In this document: in pieces, positions 42,283 through 53,192 of the stretch
Position numbering within the stretch: the stretch's first letter is position 1
Layout of the letters: every line of letters starts with the position of its first letter
Origin: Nansenia antarctica
Taxonomy: Eukaryota > Chordata > Actinopteri > Argentiniformes > Microstomatidae
Direction: 5' to 3'
Length of the DNA stretch: 64,000 nt
Assembly (NCBI GenBank): GCA_963989245.1
Contig: OZ022342.1
Location: forward strand, 12,728,797-12,792,796
The notes under the pieces: generated by a model
Database searches by the model: none
The model's input: the letters and a program-made list of their open reading frames with translations, nothing else
What the model was told of the DNA's origin: nothing
Program-made: the position numbers and the translations under genes

Positions 42283-42750
42283 AAAGGGATGTTCCACTTC
42301 TTTAAACAATGTTCTTAGTTTGACCCTGACCGTGGGTGTAGTTGATTAGCCCAGACAGTTTTTAGTTTAGATATTGAGTAGTGATACTTCGGACCCCATT
42401 CATTCCGGGATAATGTCCAAAACACCTTTCTGACATTCCAATTCAACTTATATTACTACAGAATCCCACTCTGAAGACTTTGTATGCAGTGTTTTTCTGA
42501 AAACTCACTCTGTTAAGGTGTAATACACAAAAAATCTTCAGATTGGGATTATGTCATGATGAGTTGGTTTGGAGTGTCTGCAAGGTGTTTTGGATATAGT
42601 TCCAGAATGACTGGGCCCTACATCTCCCTACAATGACTACTCCAGTAAGGAAGCAAAATATGTAAGCAAAAACTGTCTTGGCTAATCAACTACAACCAAT
42701 GTCAGGACTAAAACACAGGACAAAACCTGTTCAAAGTGGAACATCCCTTT
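42283..42750. mobile_element. 468-bp foldback MITE
   Basis: The ends are AAAGGGATGTTCCACTT and its inverse. Similarity continues inward: GTAGTTGATTAGCC near 42337 pairs with GGCTAATCAACTAC near 42681, and CCAAAACACCTT pairs with AAGGTGTTTTGG. The whole element folds on itself with imperfect pairing, leaving a small centre. Confidence 0.9.
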
Positions 42751-44940
42751 GATGCAACACTGATTAACAAAATCAAGAGCTTTCCTTTTCCAAATATGAG
42801 TGTTCTATGGGTTTTTGTTGCTTTGCTCTGTTGTTCAGAAATGTCTATTTTCATCAGTGCAACCCCAGAAGAAAAAAAAACCTTTGACAGAAATATTTGG
42901 GTTGTGTATATAAACTTGTGTTTGCAGTCCTCCTGTCACCTTTGCATTAGGCATCAACACTTCTTTCTCTCTCTATGTCCCTGTCTTAATGTCTCACTGC
43001 CTCACTCCTTCCCTGTCTCTGTCATTTCTCTCACCAACTCCCTATGTGAAGATGATTCATCTTTTATAAATTAATTCCTTGCATGATTCAATTGCTTGAC
43101 ATTGTGAAGGAAATGGTTATTAATACAGGTGAATTTTAAATGGCCCACTGTTATTTATTTAGAATACCGTAGTTTTATCAATGTGTAGCTACAACTGTGG
43201 AAAGACGCAGATAAGCATCTGGTGAGTTTCACCAGAATGTACACGTACAGTACACAAACACACACACACTCTTGACAGCATTCTGAGTGTCACTCCTCAT
43301 CAAATGACTTTGAGAGAGTTCAAAACCAAATTCCAGTCTTTGCACTTGTGCATAGTCCATTTGTGATCAGTATTGTCATGTAAAGCCCATTAAATAAAGT
43401 CATATTTGGGCTGAGAATCCATTGTATAATAACTTGACAATGAGCAGTCTATGCTTACTATAGCTAGTGTAGCCACAAGATACAATGATGAGGGCTTGGG
43501 TCTCATGAACTGGAATCGAAATTCAGTGAATAGTACATAATCTTAGATTGTGTGTATTGTGATACAGACACTGTAGAAATGCATCTCTCTCTGCCTTTGT
43601 CAATAGAACCGCACTGTAGCTGTGTTGGAACACCTAGTCAGATACCTACCTAAAAATGCAGTTCCCTCTGGTCTTATGGTACATGATGTTGGTAGCATAG
43701 TAGCTACATATCCAACAGAAATGTGAAATTCTCTGTTATACATGTACACTTCCAATGTATTTGTTTCCCTGTCCAACTGTTGTACACAACTGTCCTGTGT
43801 GACAAATTGATTATTGTTTACTATAATCACAATTGTCAACGTATGTCCATGTTTTGTATTAGAGTTTTCATTCATTTATTATATTGGGGAAAGTAAATAA
43901 ATTGGACCTCTCGGATTTGACTCTGTGTGACTGTTTTAGCTTCAGTAGCTATATCTACGATTTGCTACTCTGAGTATAGAGCAGAAGTCACCTTCTGTAT
44001 TAGCAATCCATATTGGGTTATGCCAAATGTACACCTAGCAGTAGTAGAAATAAGAATAGCAATAGCTAGTAGTAGGCGGAAGGGGAGGGCAGAGGAGTTT
44101 GATGAGGGCGAAGAATGTTTGTGGCAAATCCAAGTGCAGAGTGGTGCATAATTATCCAGATTGACCAAATGTTTTCCCCAAACATTTCTTCCCATTGAAT
44201 GCCGGCAGCAATGTATAATGCATGGAAATATGTTGTGATATCCTCAGTGTTGACAGCCATTTCCCCCTCTGAGTGTTTGGGGGGTTCAGCTAATGTAAAT
44301 GAGCAAGAACAGATGGTCTGTGCCGTGGCTCTCCTCCTAATTACCCTCTTTGCCCAGTGCAAGGCTCCTATTAGAGCGTGCCAGAGGAAAGCTAATTTCA
44401 TCTAGTGCCACTGCACTCTGGGTAATACGTCCACAGCGAATTGTTAGAATATTGCACCCAGATCGCATTGGCTGGGGAGTGTGGAATCACTTGAACTATG
44501 TCGTCCTTCCTGTTGTGTTGGAAAGGGAGACAGCCTTCTTCAGTACGTATGGTCTCTCTGTGGCCAATGGGAAGTGATGAGAGTGGTAACCTCTCAGGTG
44601 GAATACATGGTTTAATTAAAAGCGTAGTATCGGTGTGTCTTACACCAATGCTTTTAAATCCATGTGCCTTGCCCACAAGTCCACACTTCAGGGAAAGGAG
44701 AAAATAAAATGTGGACGCAGCATTACTGCCAACATTATCATAAATAAAAAGAGTACAATTCACAAATGTGTACCATGACCCAATACAAAAAACACAAAGC
44801 ACAAATAGAATTCACTATCCACAAACAAACACCTTTATTTCTAGTTATAATTGACTATCCACAAACACCTATTGATTTGTATTTGTAAAAAAAAAGATTT
44901 TAATACATGCAAAATGATAATGTATAAATAAACATCAAGT
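42751..44940. other. Gene-free stretch between bean1 and the Tc1/gypsy cluster
   Basis: No exon was recognised and the ORFs at 42736-43074, 43600-43875 and 43927-44802 carry no domain. The block at 44200-44540 is less AT-rich and less repetitive than its surroundings and could be a conserved noncoding element. Confidence 0.4.
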
Positions 44941-44941
44941 T

Positions 44942-46155
44942 ATATACACAGTCATGTGAAATAAAATAAAATAAAATTAAATTTAAAGTTATTTTTTAAG
45001 AAATATGGACATATCAATATTTTATATTCTTTCAAACAATATCTATAGATAAAAGTGAAGTAGGCTAACTGAACCAAAAACAATGAAAATGTTACTTTAA
45101 TTTATTCAACAAGAAATGAACAAATATGCCCATTCTTACTGAGGAAAAAGCTCAAACTCCTACAGCACACCCTATGCCCTAATAGCTGATGTTGCCCCCT
45201 TAGGCTGAAATAATCTCAATTAGAGGTTTCCTATAACTGTCTCTGACATCGACTGGGAGAAGGTTTTTCCCACTCCTCCATGCAGAATTCTTTCAGCTGT
45301 GTGATGTTTGAGGGGTGTCTTGCATGCACAGCCTGTTTCAAATCACTAGGATAGAATCAATAGGATTAAGATCCGGGCTTTGAGTTTAGCCATCCCAGAA
45401 CTCTCCATTTCTTTCTTTTCCTTGCCATTCCTTGGTGGGTTATTTTTTTCATGTTGCATAGCCCACATCCGCTTCAGCTTACATTTTTTGGACAACTGGT
45501 CTCACATTTTCCTCAAGCACCCTCTGATACAATAAAGAATTCATAGTGGATTCTATGATGGTGAGCTGGTCAGGCCCTGCTGCAGCAAAGCAGCCCCAAA
45601 CCATGACATTTCTACCCCCATGATTTATGTTAGTATGATGTTCTTGTGCTCAAATGCGGTCTTTGGTTTGCGCCAAACATGTCTTCTGTTACTGTGTCCA
45701 AAGAATTCAACTTTGGATTAATCTGTCCTAAGCACATTTTTACAGAAGTCCTGGTGTTTGTCTAAGTGTTCTCTGGGAAACGTTAGTCTTGCCCTGATGG
45801 GTTTTTTTGACAGTCAGGTTTTCCACACACGTCCCATGAAAATATTGTGCAGTCTCTGTCTGATGGTAGATGCTTGTACTTTGACATCAACTGTGGCAAG
45901 ACCTGTAGGTCCTGTGATGATGTTTTAGGATTGTTGGAGACTTCTTCTTTTTTTCTGAGTGGGGCTATTGCGATAGAGACAGTAGAGATTTGACAGGAAG
46001 GATGGGTGAGAGAGAGAGGGGATGACATGCAGGATATGTCCGTGGCCGGAATCGAACCGGAACCCTGCGTTACGCCACCAAGCTCCCCCTGTTGGAGACT
46101 CCTTTAAGCATCTTGCTGTCTGCTCTTGGGCAGAGCTTGCAGGGACGACCTGACG
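44942..46155 (-). mobile_element. Decayed Tc1-like transposon relic
   Basis: The left edge ATACACAGTCATGTGAAAT resembles a known fish Tc1 end. Read on the minus strand, around 45610-45540, the sequence encodes MVWGCFAAAGPDQLTIIE, typical of the Tc1 transposase catalytic domain. Upstream parts (45930-46155) match its N-terminal region. Many stops and frameshifts show it is old. It is interrupted by a SINE at 45943-46089 and abuts the gypsy relic at about 46155. Confidence 0.85.
45943..46089 (-). mobile_element. tRNA-derived SINE inserted in the Tc1 relic
   Basis: On the minus strand it begins GGGGAGCTTGGTGGCGTAAC, has a B box in GGTTCGATTCC, continues with a CATGTCATCCCCTCTCTCTC block and ends A-rich. 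TGTTGGAGACT stands on both sides (45932-45942 and 46090-46100), an 11-bp target duplication, and the Tc1 sequence resumes across it. Confidence 0.93.
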
Positions 46156-47357
46156 TGGGGCCACAAAGAGGGTCTTTCCAGGTGCATACTCAGCCCTGGG
46201 TTTAAACCTCATGATCCGCATGAGAAGTCTCTAGTACCATAGTGGAACATTGTCCAAGTCCTTGCTGTTCATTAGTGGGACCAGGGGTTTGTGATCTGTC
46301 ACTAGTTTAAAACTTTCCCAGACACTCACCAAACACTCCTTCTCGAGCTGCGCGTATCTGGTTTCCGCGTCAGTCAATCTCCTGGAGCAATACGCTACTG
46401 ACTTCCTGTCTTCTCCATGGAGCTGCAGTAACACTCCACTGATCCCATAGCTACTGGCATCAGCTGAGACTGCAGTGGGTCTGTTGACGTCATAGAATGT
46501 CAACACAGGCAATGTCATCAAAAGCTCTTTAAGACTCTCAAATGCTGTCTGTTGGGCTGGCCCCCAGGTCCATGCTGTCTTGGACCTTAACAGCTTGTAT
46601 AGTGGCTGGCCCACTGTGGACAGGTTTGGCACGTATTTACCTAGATAGTTTACCATGCCAAGGATTCTCTGGTGTGGTGAGCTCTCGGATAGCCTCCACT
46701 TTGGCAGGGTCTGGCTGCATGCCAGAGGCGTTGATCATATGTCCCAGGAAGTGTAGCTGTCTCTGCCTCAGCACACATTTGTCCTAGTTGATTAAGTCCA
46801 GCAGACTCAACTCTCTCCAGGACCTTCTGAAGATGAGGGTTATGTTCCCCCATGTGCCTTCCGTACACAATTATGTCGTCCATGTACACTGCTGCCCCCT
46901 GTAGGCCATGCAGTGTCTCAGTGTCATTTTCCTTTGCAATATCTCTGGGGCACTCGTTATTCCAAACGGTAAGCACCAGAAACAGTATCTGGCAAATGGA
47001 GTGATGAATGTTGTCAGCCTGGTGCTGGCACTGTGTAAGGGAATCTGGAAAAATCCTGAGGCTGCATCAAGGCTAGGCGCTGTTGCTCCGCTCGGCTTGG
47101 CTAGGATCTACTCTGGTGTAGGTAGGATGAACCTCTCTCTCTAGACCTCTTCTATTTTCTGTCTCACTCCCCATGGCATACATTAGAGAACTGACTTGTA
47201 CTTCACCGGATTCCTTATCGAGCTTCATCGCCATCCTGAATCTCCCAAAACGTCTTTTCCAGTCAGTCCATTCCATCAGTTTATCAAAGCTAAAGTTTCC
47301 TGGCGGGTTAAACTTTGCCATAATCCACTACATGAAGAAATCCCACTTCTAACACCA
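46155..47357 (-). mobile_element. Ty3/gypsy LTR retrotransposon relic (gag start fused to pol)
   Basis: From right to left on the minus strand there is a likely primer-binding site (TGGTGTTAGAAGTGGGAT, 47340-47357), then the start of a gag-like frame (MAKFNPPGNFSFDKLMEW, 47321). It soon passes into reverse transcriptase sequence with the YMDD box near 46880, then the RNase H domain (46656-46231, including the TDHKPL block) and its trailing segment. Much of gag and the protease and front of pol are missing, and the frame is broken several times. Integrase is absent. This is a dead, internally deleted copy. Confidence 0.9.
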
Positions 47358-47650
47358 TGTAATAAAGCACCGAATGTCCAGGCACTTTGGCTCGGGTAGA
47401 GTGTTCTTTTACTCAAAGAAACTCAAAGAAAAGAACATTTCAACTCAGACACACCAAACATCACATGTCGTAATACTATAATAGCTACTTGCTTTACGCA
47501 CAGCCCCCAACTCCCAGATTACGACACTGTCATGCACATCACCATAGTAACTGCAATACTGACATAATCTATAGATAACTGTATCTCCAATGGATCCAAA
47601 CACCTAAACATCTCTTCTGAGTTGTTGTACATCTATCTTATTGTCAACAC
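47358..47650 (-). mobile_element. Probable LTR of the gypsy relic, outer edge not resolved
   Basis: The sequence begins TGTAATAAAGC immediately beyond the primer-binding site, as expected for the inner LTR edge (minus strand ...ACA). No second LTR is visible in the window, so the outer edge is only approximate. Confidence 0.45.
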
Positions 47651-48216
47651 TGTTTTCAATAGTGAGAAAGTGTAGCCTATGCACTCTCTCTTCATCTCTC
47701 TCATTCAATCATCTCAGTCTCTTATTGACACGGAAATTATTGTGTTTGCTGGGATAGGTGGCATCAATCACCTAGACGCTGAGAAAAACAACCTCCCTGA
47801 ATGGATCAGAATGAGGGATGTGTGCTTGATAGGGCAAAGCTGATAAATGTGCAGAAGAGAGACTACTGCACAGCATAGGGTAGAGCATGCCTATAGAGAA
47901 TATGACACCATTTAATGTATTTGAATCGCAAGACTAATTCAATCGCTCGTGAAGAACATTTTCAACAGTTTATGCAAACTTGAATGCATATTGAGGACAT
48001 TGCTTTTGGATTATTATTTTTTTTACTTCCAATAGCCAGTAGCCTACAGTTTGCACTAAAAATATAATATATATAATATGACCATGTCTCTGCTATATTA
48101 TATTTCACACAATCTGACTAAAACAGTGATGATTGATTTTCACTTACATAATTACCACCGTATGAAACATAGGCCTATGCCCTATGTCATTAAAATAGGA
48201 CGGTGGAACTCGAATA

Positions 48217-48327
48217 ACCTGTCAGGTGTAGGTACCGGATTTTCCCACCCTACCAGATTTCCGGAACCGGAAAAGTGGGGAAATCTGGTAGGGTGGGAAA
48301 ATCCGGTACCTACACCGGTCGACAGGT
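48217..48327. repeat. Hairpin element, about 46-bp arms
   Basis: The left arm GGTGTAGGTACCGGATTTTC and onward pairs with the right arm GAAAATCCGGTACCTACACC. An outer ACCTGTC/GACAGGT pair extends it, with a 16-bp loop. There are almost no mismatches in the inner 38 bp. Confidence 0.93.
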
Positions 48328-48627
48328 GGCTGCTCTATTTGCTTTCCTGTAGTGTAGCACCATCTGTTGGATAACATGACGCAATTCTCTTCATAGACCA
48401 GTTAGTCAGTCATGCGCTCTCTGCAGTTAGTGTCTAAAAGGAAGAATACCGCTTACAAATAATACTTTTTTTTGTCAATAAATATAATCATTGGCAAAAA
48501 AGAGTTGCACAAGCTATATATCCCTGTCATGACTGCAAATGCGCACATAATGCGCCAATGCCAATTAACCGGCTTCAAGACTTCTCTTCAGTTGTGGATG
48601 GTCAAAAAATAAATGGTAGGCTGTGTG

Positions 48628-48878
48628 TCGTGAGCTTAGAATTATAAGGTTCTATCTCCGTTTAGGGTAGTTCAGAGATATTGAGCGTCAAAGTTTTTAC
48701 ATTCCATTATGTTTTGTGAGATGGAACCTTTGTATTTTATTAATTACTAACTCAAAAATGTCAAAATTTGTAAAATAACACCACACAGGCATTAATAAAC
48801 ACCTAATGGATCAGATTATGTAAAAAACAAAATTTTGACCAAAAATTGAGATAGAACCTTATAATTCTAACGTCACGA
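48628..48878. mobile_element. 251-bp MITE, copy 1
   Basis: The ends read TCGTGAGCTTAGAATTATAA and its inverse, and the terminal repeats reach about 30 bp (to GGTTCTATCTCC). The interior is the reverse complement of the copy at 61509-61760. It ends about 190 bp before the spata2l start codon and may overlap its promoter. Confidence 0.93.
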
Positions 48879-49066
48879 AATGGTAGTCTCTGTGTGTGAG
48901 TCGTACCATAGAGCATACTGTACATACATCCAGTAATAACATTTCTGGTCATCCCGCTTCCGCCTTCCCTGTCACATCAAAACTGCTGTCTTTCAATAGC
49001 GCTCTTTCTGTTTCACTTCCTTGTTCTTATGGTCAATCCGAAAAGAAACGTTCTCTTTCCAAAACC

Positions 49067-51019
49067 ATGAAGGACGGTGGTGTCTGTGAAAACGCGCCTG
49101 TTGTCACGCGTCAAAAAGTGTTCGACGAATATCTGAAGTATTACCAACAGATCTGTCCGACGGGCAACCTGAAACTATGCAAAGAGACACCGGTCACACT
49201 GAAAGCTGAACGCTTTCTGTTGTCAGAGACAGACCCCGGCGAGAGGTTTACAATGTTTGACTTCTACCAGACTTCTTCTGAATGCGTAAAACTAGGCGTT
49301 AAAGATTGTCGCAGCTTCTTCGTTGCGCTCATCAAAGCGACAGAAGTCTTAGAAATGATCTGCGTGAATCTGTATCTGTACCCATGGAAGAAGGAAATCA
49401 AGATCATCAAGGTAAAAAAAAAAAAAAAAAAAACTACTATTGTAATGTCAATCATGATCATCAGCCAAATTGTTTGTTACCTTCATTTTTCCATATATGA
49501 ATTTAAGAAAATGTGATCAGTTAATTAATGTTAAAGTTGTTCTTGTGTCGATTAATTAATACAATCCTCTCTGTCTCAGACTTTCACTGGGCCATTTGTC
49601 TACTGCATCCAGCCAGTTCTGCCAAAGAGTGCCATAAAGAGTATCCTTGAAAAAATAGGATATCATCTAAAGACAGACACAGAATATAGACAAATGAACA
49701 ACACAGACCCTGACAAAGCTATGAGAATGGGCTTTGAGCTTTTCCTGGCACGTATAGAGTGTGAGTACCTTGTGGAGTCAATGAGTCAAAAGTCACATCT
49801 GGAATGTCTTGAGATTCTCCAGAGAAGAGCTGTAATTGCACCTCCCAGCCAAATGGGGGCGGAGGAGACAGTCATGGACACTGGGATTGACACCTCACAA
49901 ATGGAAAATGAGGAGGGGAGGCTCTCTGTTGGTTGTTCTCTGGTAGATCCTAGACCCATGGAGACCAATGAGGGAGACTTGACAGGCGAGAACCAGGGAA
50001 CTCCTGAGACACCTGACAGACAGCCGGATGACACACAGATACCCCTCAACTTGGAAGTCCAACCCCTCGAAAAGACAGAAACACACTCCTCAGGAACCAG
50101 ACCACCCAGTGCCTTTTTGAACGACGACCGATCTATCCTGGAGATTCAGAAGAACTACCCAGACCTGGCCATAAGGCAGAAGCCAATATTCAGTAGTCCT
50201 AAAACACTGGGCCCTAAGCCTGGAGCACGTGGGCGTCATTTTAAAGAGAGGACACCTGAGGGGTGTGGTGCCGCCAACAAAGCTGACATTGATCTATGTG
50301 GCACCCAGTCCATCACCATGCACACCACAGCACTTGAACCTAACCTCCCAGGGGCAGTCATTGTCGTTAAGCACCAGCCTACAGAGGTTAAGGGCCATAA
50401 GGTGACTAGCGGGCTGCATAGAGCATCTCCTTCAGAAGGTCCAAGGTACAGAGAGGAACTAAAGGATCCTGAGAGCCAGGCTGACGAGGAGGACTGTGAT
50501 TTGAGAGAGCTAGCAGAGAGGATGGGTCAGCTGCAAGACCACCGGGTGGATGAGAACCTGAAATACCCTGTGGAGGAGACGGTGCCGCCACATGACAACT
50601 GCCATGACCATGTTGTGGCATCTCACCCAGACACAGCCAGGGACAAAAGCCAGCCAATTATGTGCCACCCCTCTTTGGTGCATGTCTGTAGTATTCAAGG
50701 GTGCAGCAGCTGTGCAAGAGCAGAAGGGAGGGACACTATCAAAGAGCCACCCCACTCTCTCTATGTCCCAGCCAGTCCCCTGGACACATGTGCTCCAGTA
50801 CTGGACCCCACTGCTGTCCACCCCCCTGCCGGCCCCCAGAGCCAGATCGTAGAGGGCCCCAGTGTGCAGCAGCACAACCAGGATATGGAGGGCCCCAGTG
50901 TGCAACAGCAGAACCAGGTCATGGAGAACCCCAGCTCGCAGCAGCACAGGAGCCCTACACAGCAGCCAGAGGATGAGCTGCTACAGACTTACGTCATGGT
51001 GGAGCATGACAAGAAATGA
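49067..51019 (+). CDS. spata2l: spata2l-type protein (SPATA2 family, PUB-domain adaptor)
   Basis: Two coding exons, 49067-49411 and 49580-51019, joined in phase 0 at GT-AG, give 594 residues. The N-terminal 200 residues match the SPATA2 family: an acidic, Leu-rich helical region, then CVNLYLYPWKKEIKIIK running over the splice site into TFTGPFVYC, and MGFELFLARIECEYLVES. This is the PUB domain, which in SPATA2 links the deubiquitinase CYLD to the HOIP/LUBAC complex in TNF signalling. The remaining 390 residues are disordered, rich in Pro, Glu and Gln, with a small Cys cluster (HVCSIQGCSSCARAE) like the CxxC motifs of the family, and short GPSVQQ-N-Q repeats near the end. An upstream in-frame Met at 48896 exists, but 49067 fits the family N-terminus better. 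Whether this is spata2 or spata2l cannot be settled; it is longer than human SPATA2L (about 424). Confidence 0.88.
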
Positions 51020-52047
51020 CTTCCTATTATGCTGGTGCACCTGGATCATCAGGGGTTAGAATTTGCGAACATTCAATCCAGATTCGAATGATCCTGCTTT
51101 GTCTCAATTCTGTTCCACTATTAGATTGTGTTCCTTCCTTCGTTTTAAAAAACTGCTGAAAATCTATATTTCAACTAAATTTCAGGAGATCATAAACATG
51201 GTCTTAGTTGAAGCTGATGTGGTACCATAGAGATGTGGCTTTGATTTATCTTCCAATTTCATCTGAAGGGACCATGGAACTGAATACACAGGACAATTTT
51301 GATTTGGATCAAATGTTCTGAAAAACTGTCACCTGGTACCTTTGTACGAAACAAATTGCTGTTAATTTCAGGAAGGTGACTAGAAGAATGTCTTAATTGA
51401 ATCTAATTCCTTCTCAGTATTTTTCAGATCTTTGATTTGTAATTTTTATCAGGTGATATTGACTTTTTATAAAAACGGTAATCATGCTTAAATTTCGTTG
51501 GGGGGTGTTGTTTAGGGACAATGCCTTACTGAAGTTACTGAAATTATATGCCAATCCTGCACTTACTTTCCTTGTATCTTAGACATTGTCTGAATACACT
51601 GTAATGTTTATTTTTAATTAAATCAGATTATGTCATGTCATGGTGAAATAACTTTACTTATTGTAAAGTTAATGGTCCACTATGTAGATTGTATCTTTAA
51701 ACTTGTGCTAATGGCCATGATAAATCGGTAACCATCAAGGAATGAGATCACATGATGAAGAACGGTACATGAAGAGTGCTTTATTGGTCCAAACAAAGTG
51801 TTTTCTAAAATCTGCTGTAGGGTAGGACACTGGCCTTTATAATAATACATTTATTTTATAAGGCGCCTTTCATGGCACTCAAGGTCGCCGAAATGTGTCT
51901 TATATGTGTCTTTATGTGTCTATTTTATGTTTGGTTTGTTTACAAGGACATGCGATTATAAAATGTAGCATATGCACGTTTTCACTGTGGCCAGTGGAGG
52001 AATCAACACGCAAAACTACAGGCTGGACCTTTAATTATGATTAATTC

Positions 52048-52060
52048 CCTTGAATAAAAT
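52048..52060 (+). terminator. spata2l: Likely poly(A) signal of spata2l
   Basis: TTGAATAAAATAAATGC contains overlapping AATAAA signals about 1.03 kb after the stop codon. The 3' UTR shows no further coding sequence. Confidence 0.5.
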
Positions 52061-53192
52061 AAATGCTTGATTCAACAAACTCTCCTAGTTTTGAGAAGTT
52101 TATAGAATTAACTGACTCCCTCTTTTTTCCAGCTGCCTCCCTCCCCCACATGTTTTCTTCATTAAATTATAATCTCTATTGAAACTGCATTTCATTGTCC
52201 TGTACTTTGTACAGAGTACTTTGTACTCTGCAATGACAATAAAGTTGAATCTAATCTTATATGATCATGTCATATGCCCCCTTATTCAGGTGACTTGAAG
52301 CTACCAGAATAATATAGCCAAAAATGCATCACTATTACTATTGTGTCAATGAAAGCTATTTAAAATAGACACAATACATGAAAAGTCATGAACATGAAAT
52401 ATTACCTCCAAGGCATCTCATTCCCTGACAGCTACTGTTTAACCATTACAACCATTAGGAAGCTTTTAGAAAGCTGCACCTTTAATGCTTGGAGGTTCAT
52501 TGTCATTGAACTCCCATTGCCTGTGAGCATAGTAGAAAGACATGGGACATACCCACATTTAGCTTTAATATTGTCTGAATATTCAGTCACAGATGATTTA
52601 ATTAAATTTTTGGGGATTATATCTGTCATTATCAGAGGATATGGGAAGCACCAATCTCCTCTTTCAAAAGACTGATGCTCTTTCAACATTTATCTAAGAT
52701 TACATCAATTTCTTCACAATCATTTACTATGTTATCAAGACTCACTGATTTTAGATCACAATAGAAAAGCAAGAGTACATTATGCCGCAGGGGACACCAT
52801 CACGTGCGGCATGGTAGACTTAAAAGGATTTTAATAGGATAGTTTAGGATACCGTATACAATTCGATTGCATTGTACAATTACCGGTACATTGTATATTG
52901 TTACTGTTTTGTTTTTAGACATTTACTAAAACAATAGCATTTCATTGAATAGTTTGTTTCTATTCCAAAATTAGGAAAATGGATAAATAAACCTGCATAT
53001 TATTGGTTCACACAATGACTCTTGGTCCTGTTCTTATAGTACAATTCCAGACTGCTATTCTGTCAACAAAATAAGTAAATGATAACACTTAATACATTGC
53101 TCCTTTGGTCAGCAAACTTGAAAGAAATATCATTCAAGTTTGTACTTCATTAATAATGTAACCTACTTCTGTTACACTATGTAAATGTTGGT
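52061..53192. other. Convergent 3' flank of spata2l and tk2
   Basis: This holds the tk2 3' UTR on the minus strand and a LINE-like tail (GCAATGACAATAAAGTTGAA) near 52231. Nothing else was recognised. Confidence 0.45.

Noticed and set aside
46231..47321. An active retroviral or retrotransposon gene set
   Set aside because: The frames are broken, most of gag, protease and integrase are missing, and no pair of LTRs is visible.
48896..49066. Upstream Met of spata2l at 48896 as the true start
   Set aside because: The extra 57 residues show no family similarity, and the start at 49067 fits the length of the SPATA2 N-terminus better; transcript data could reverse this.
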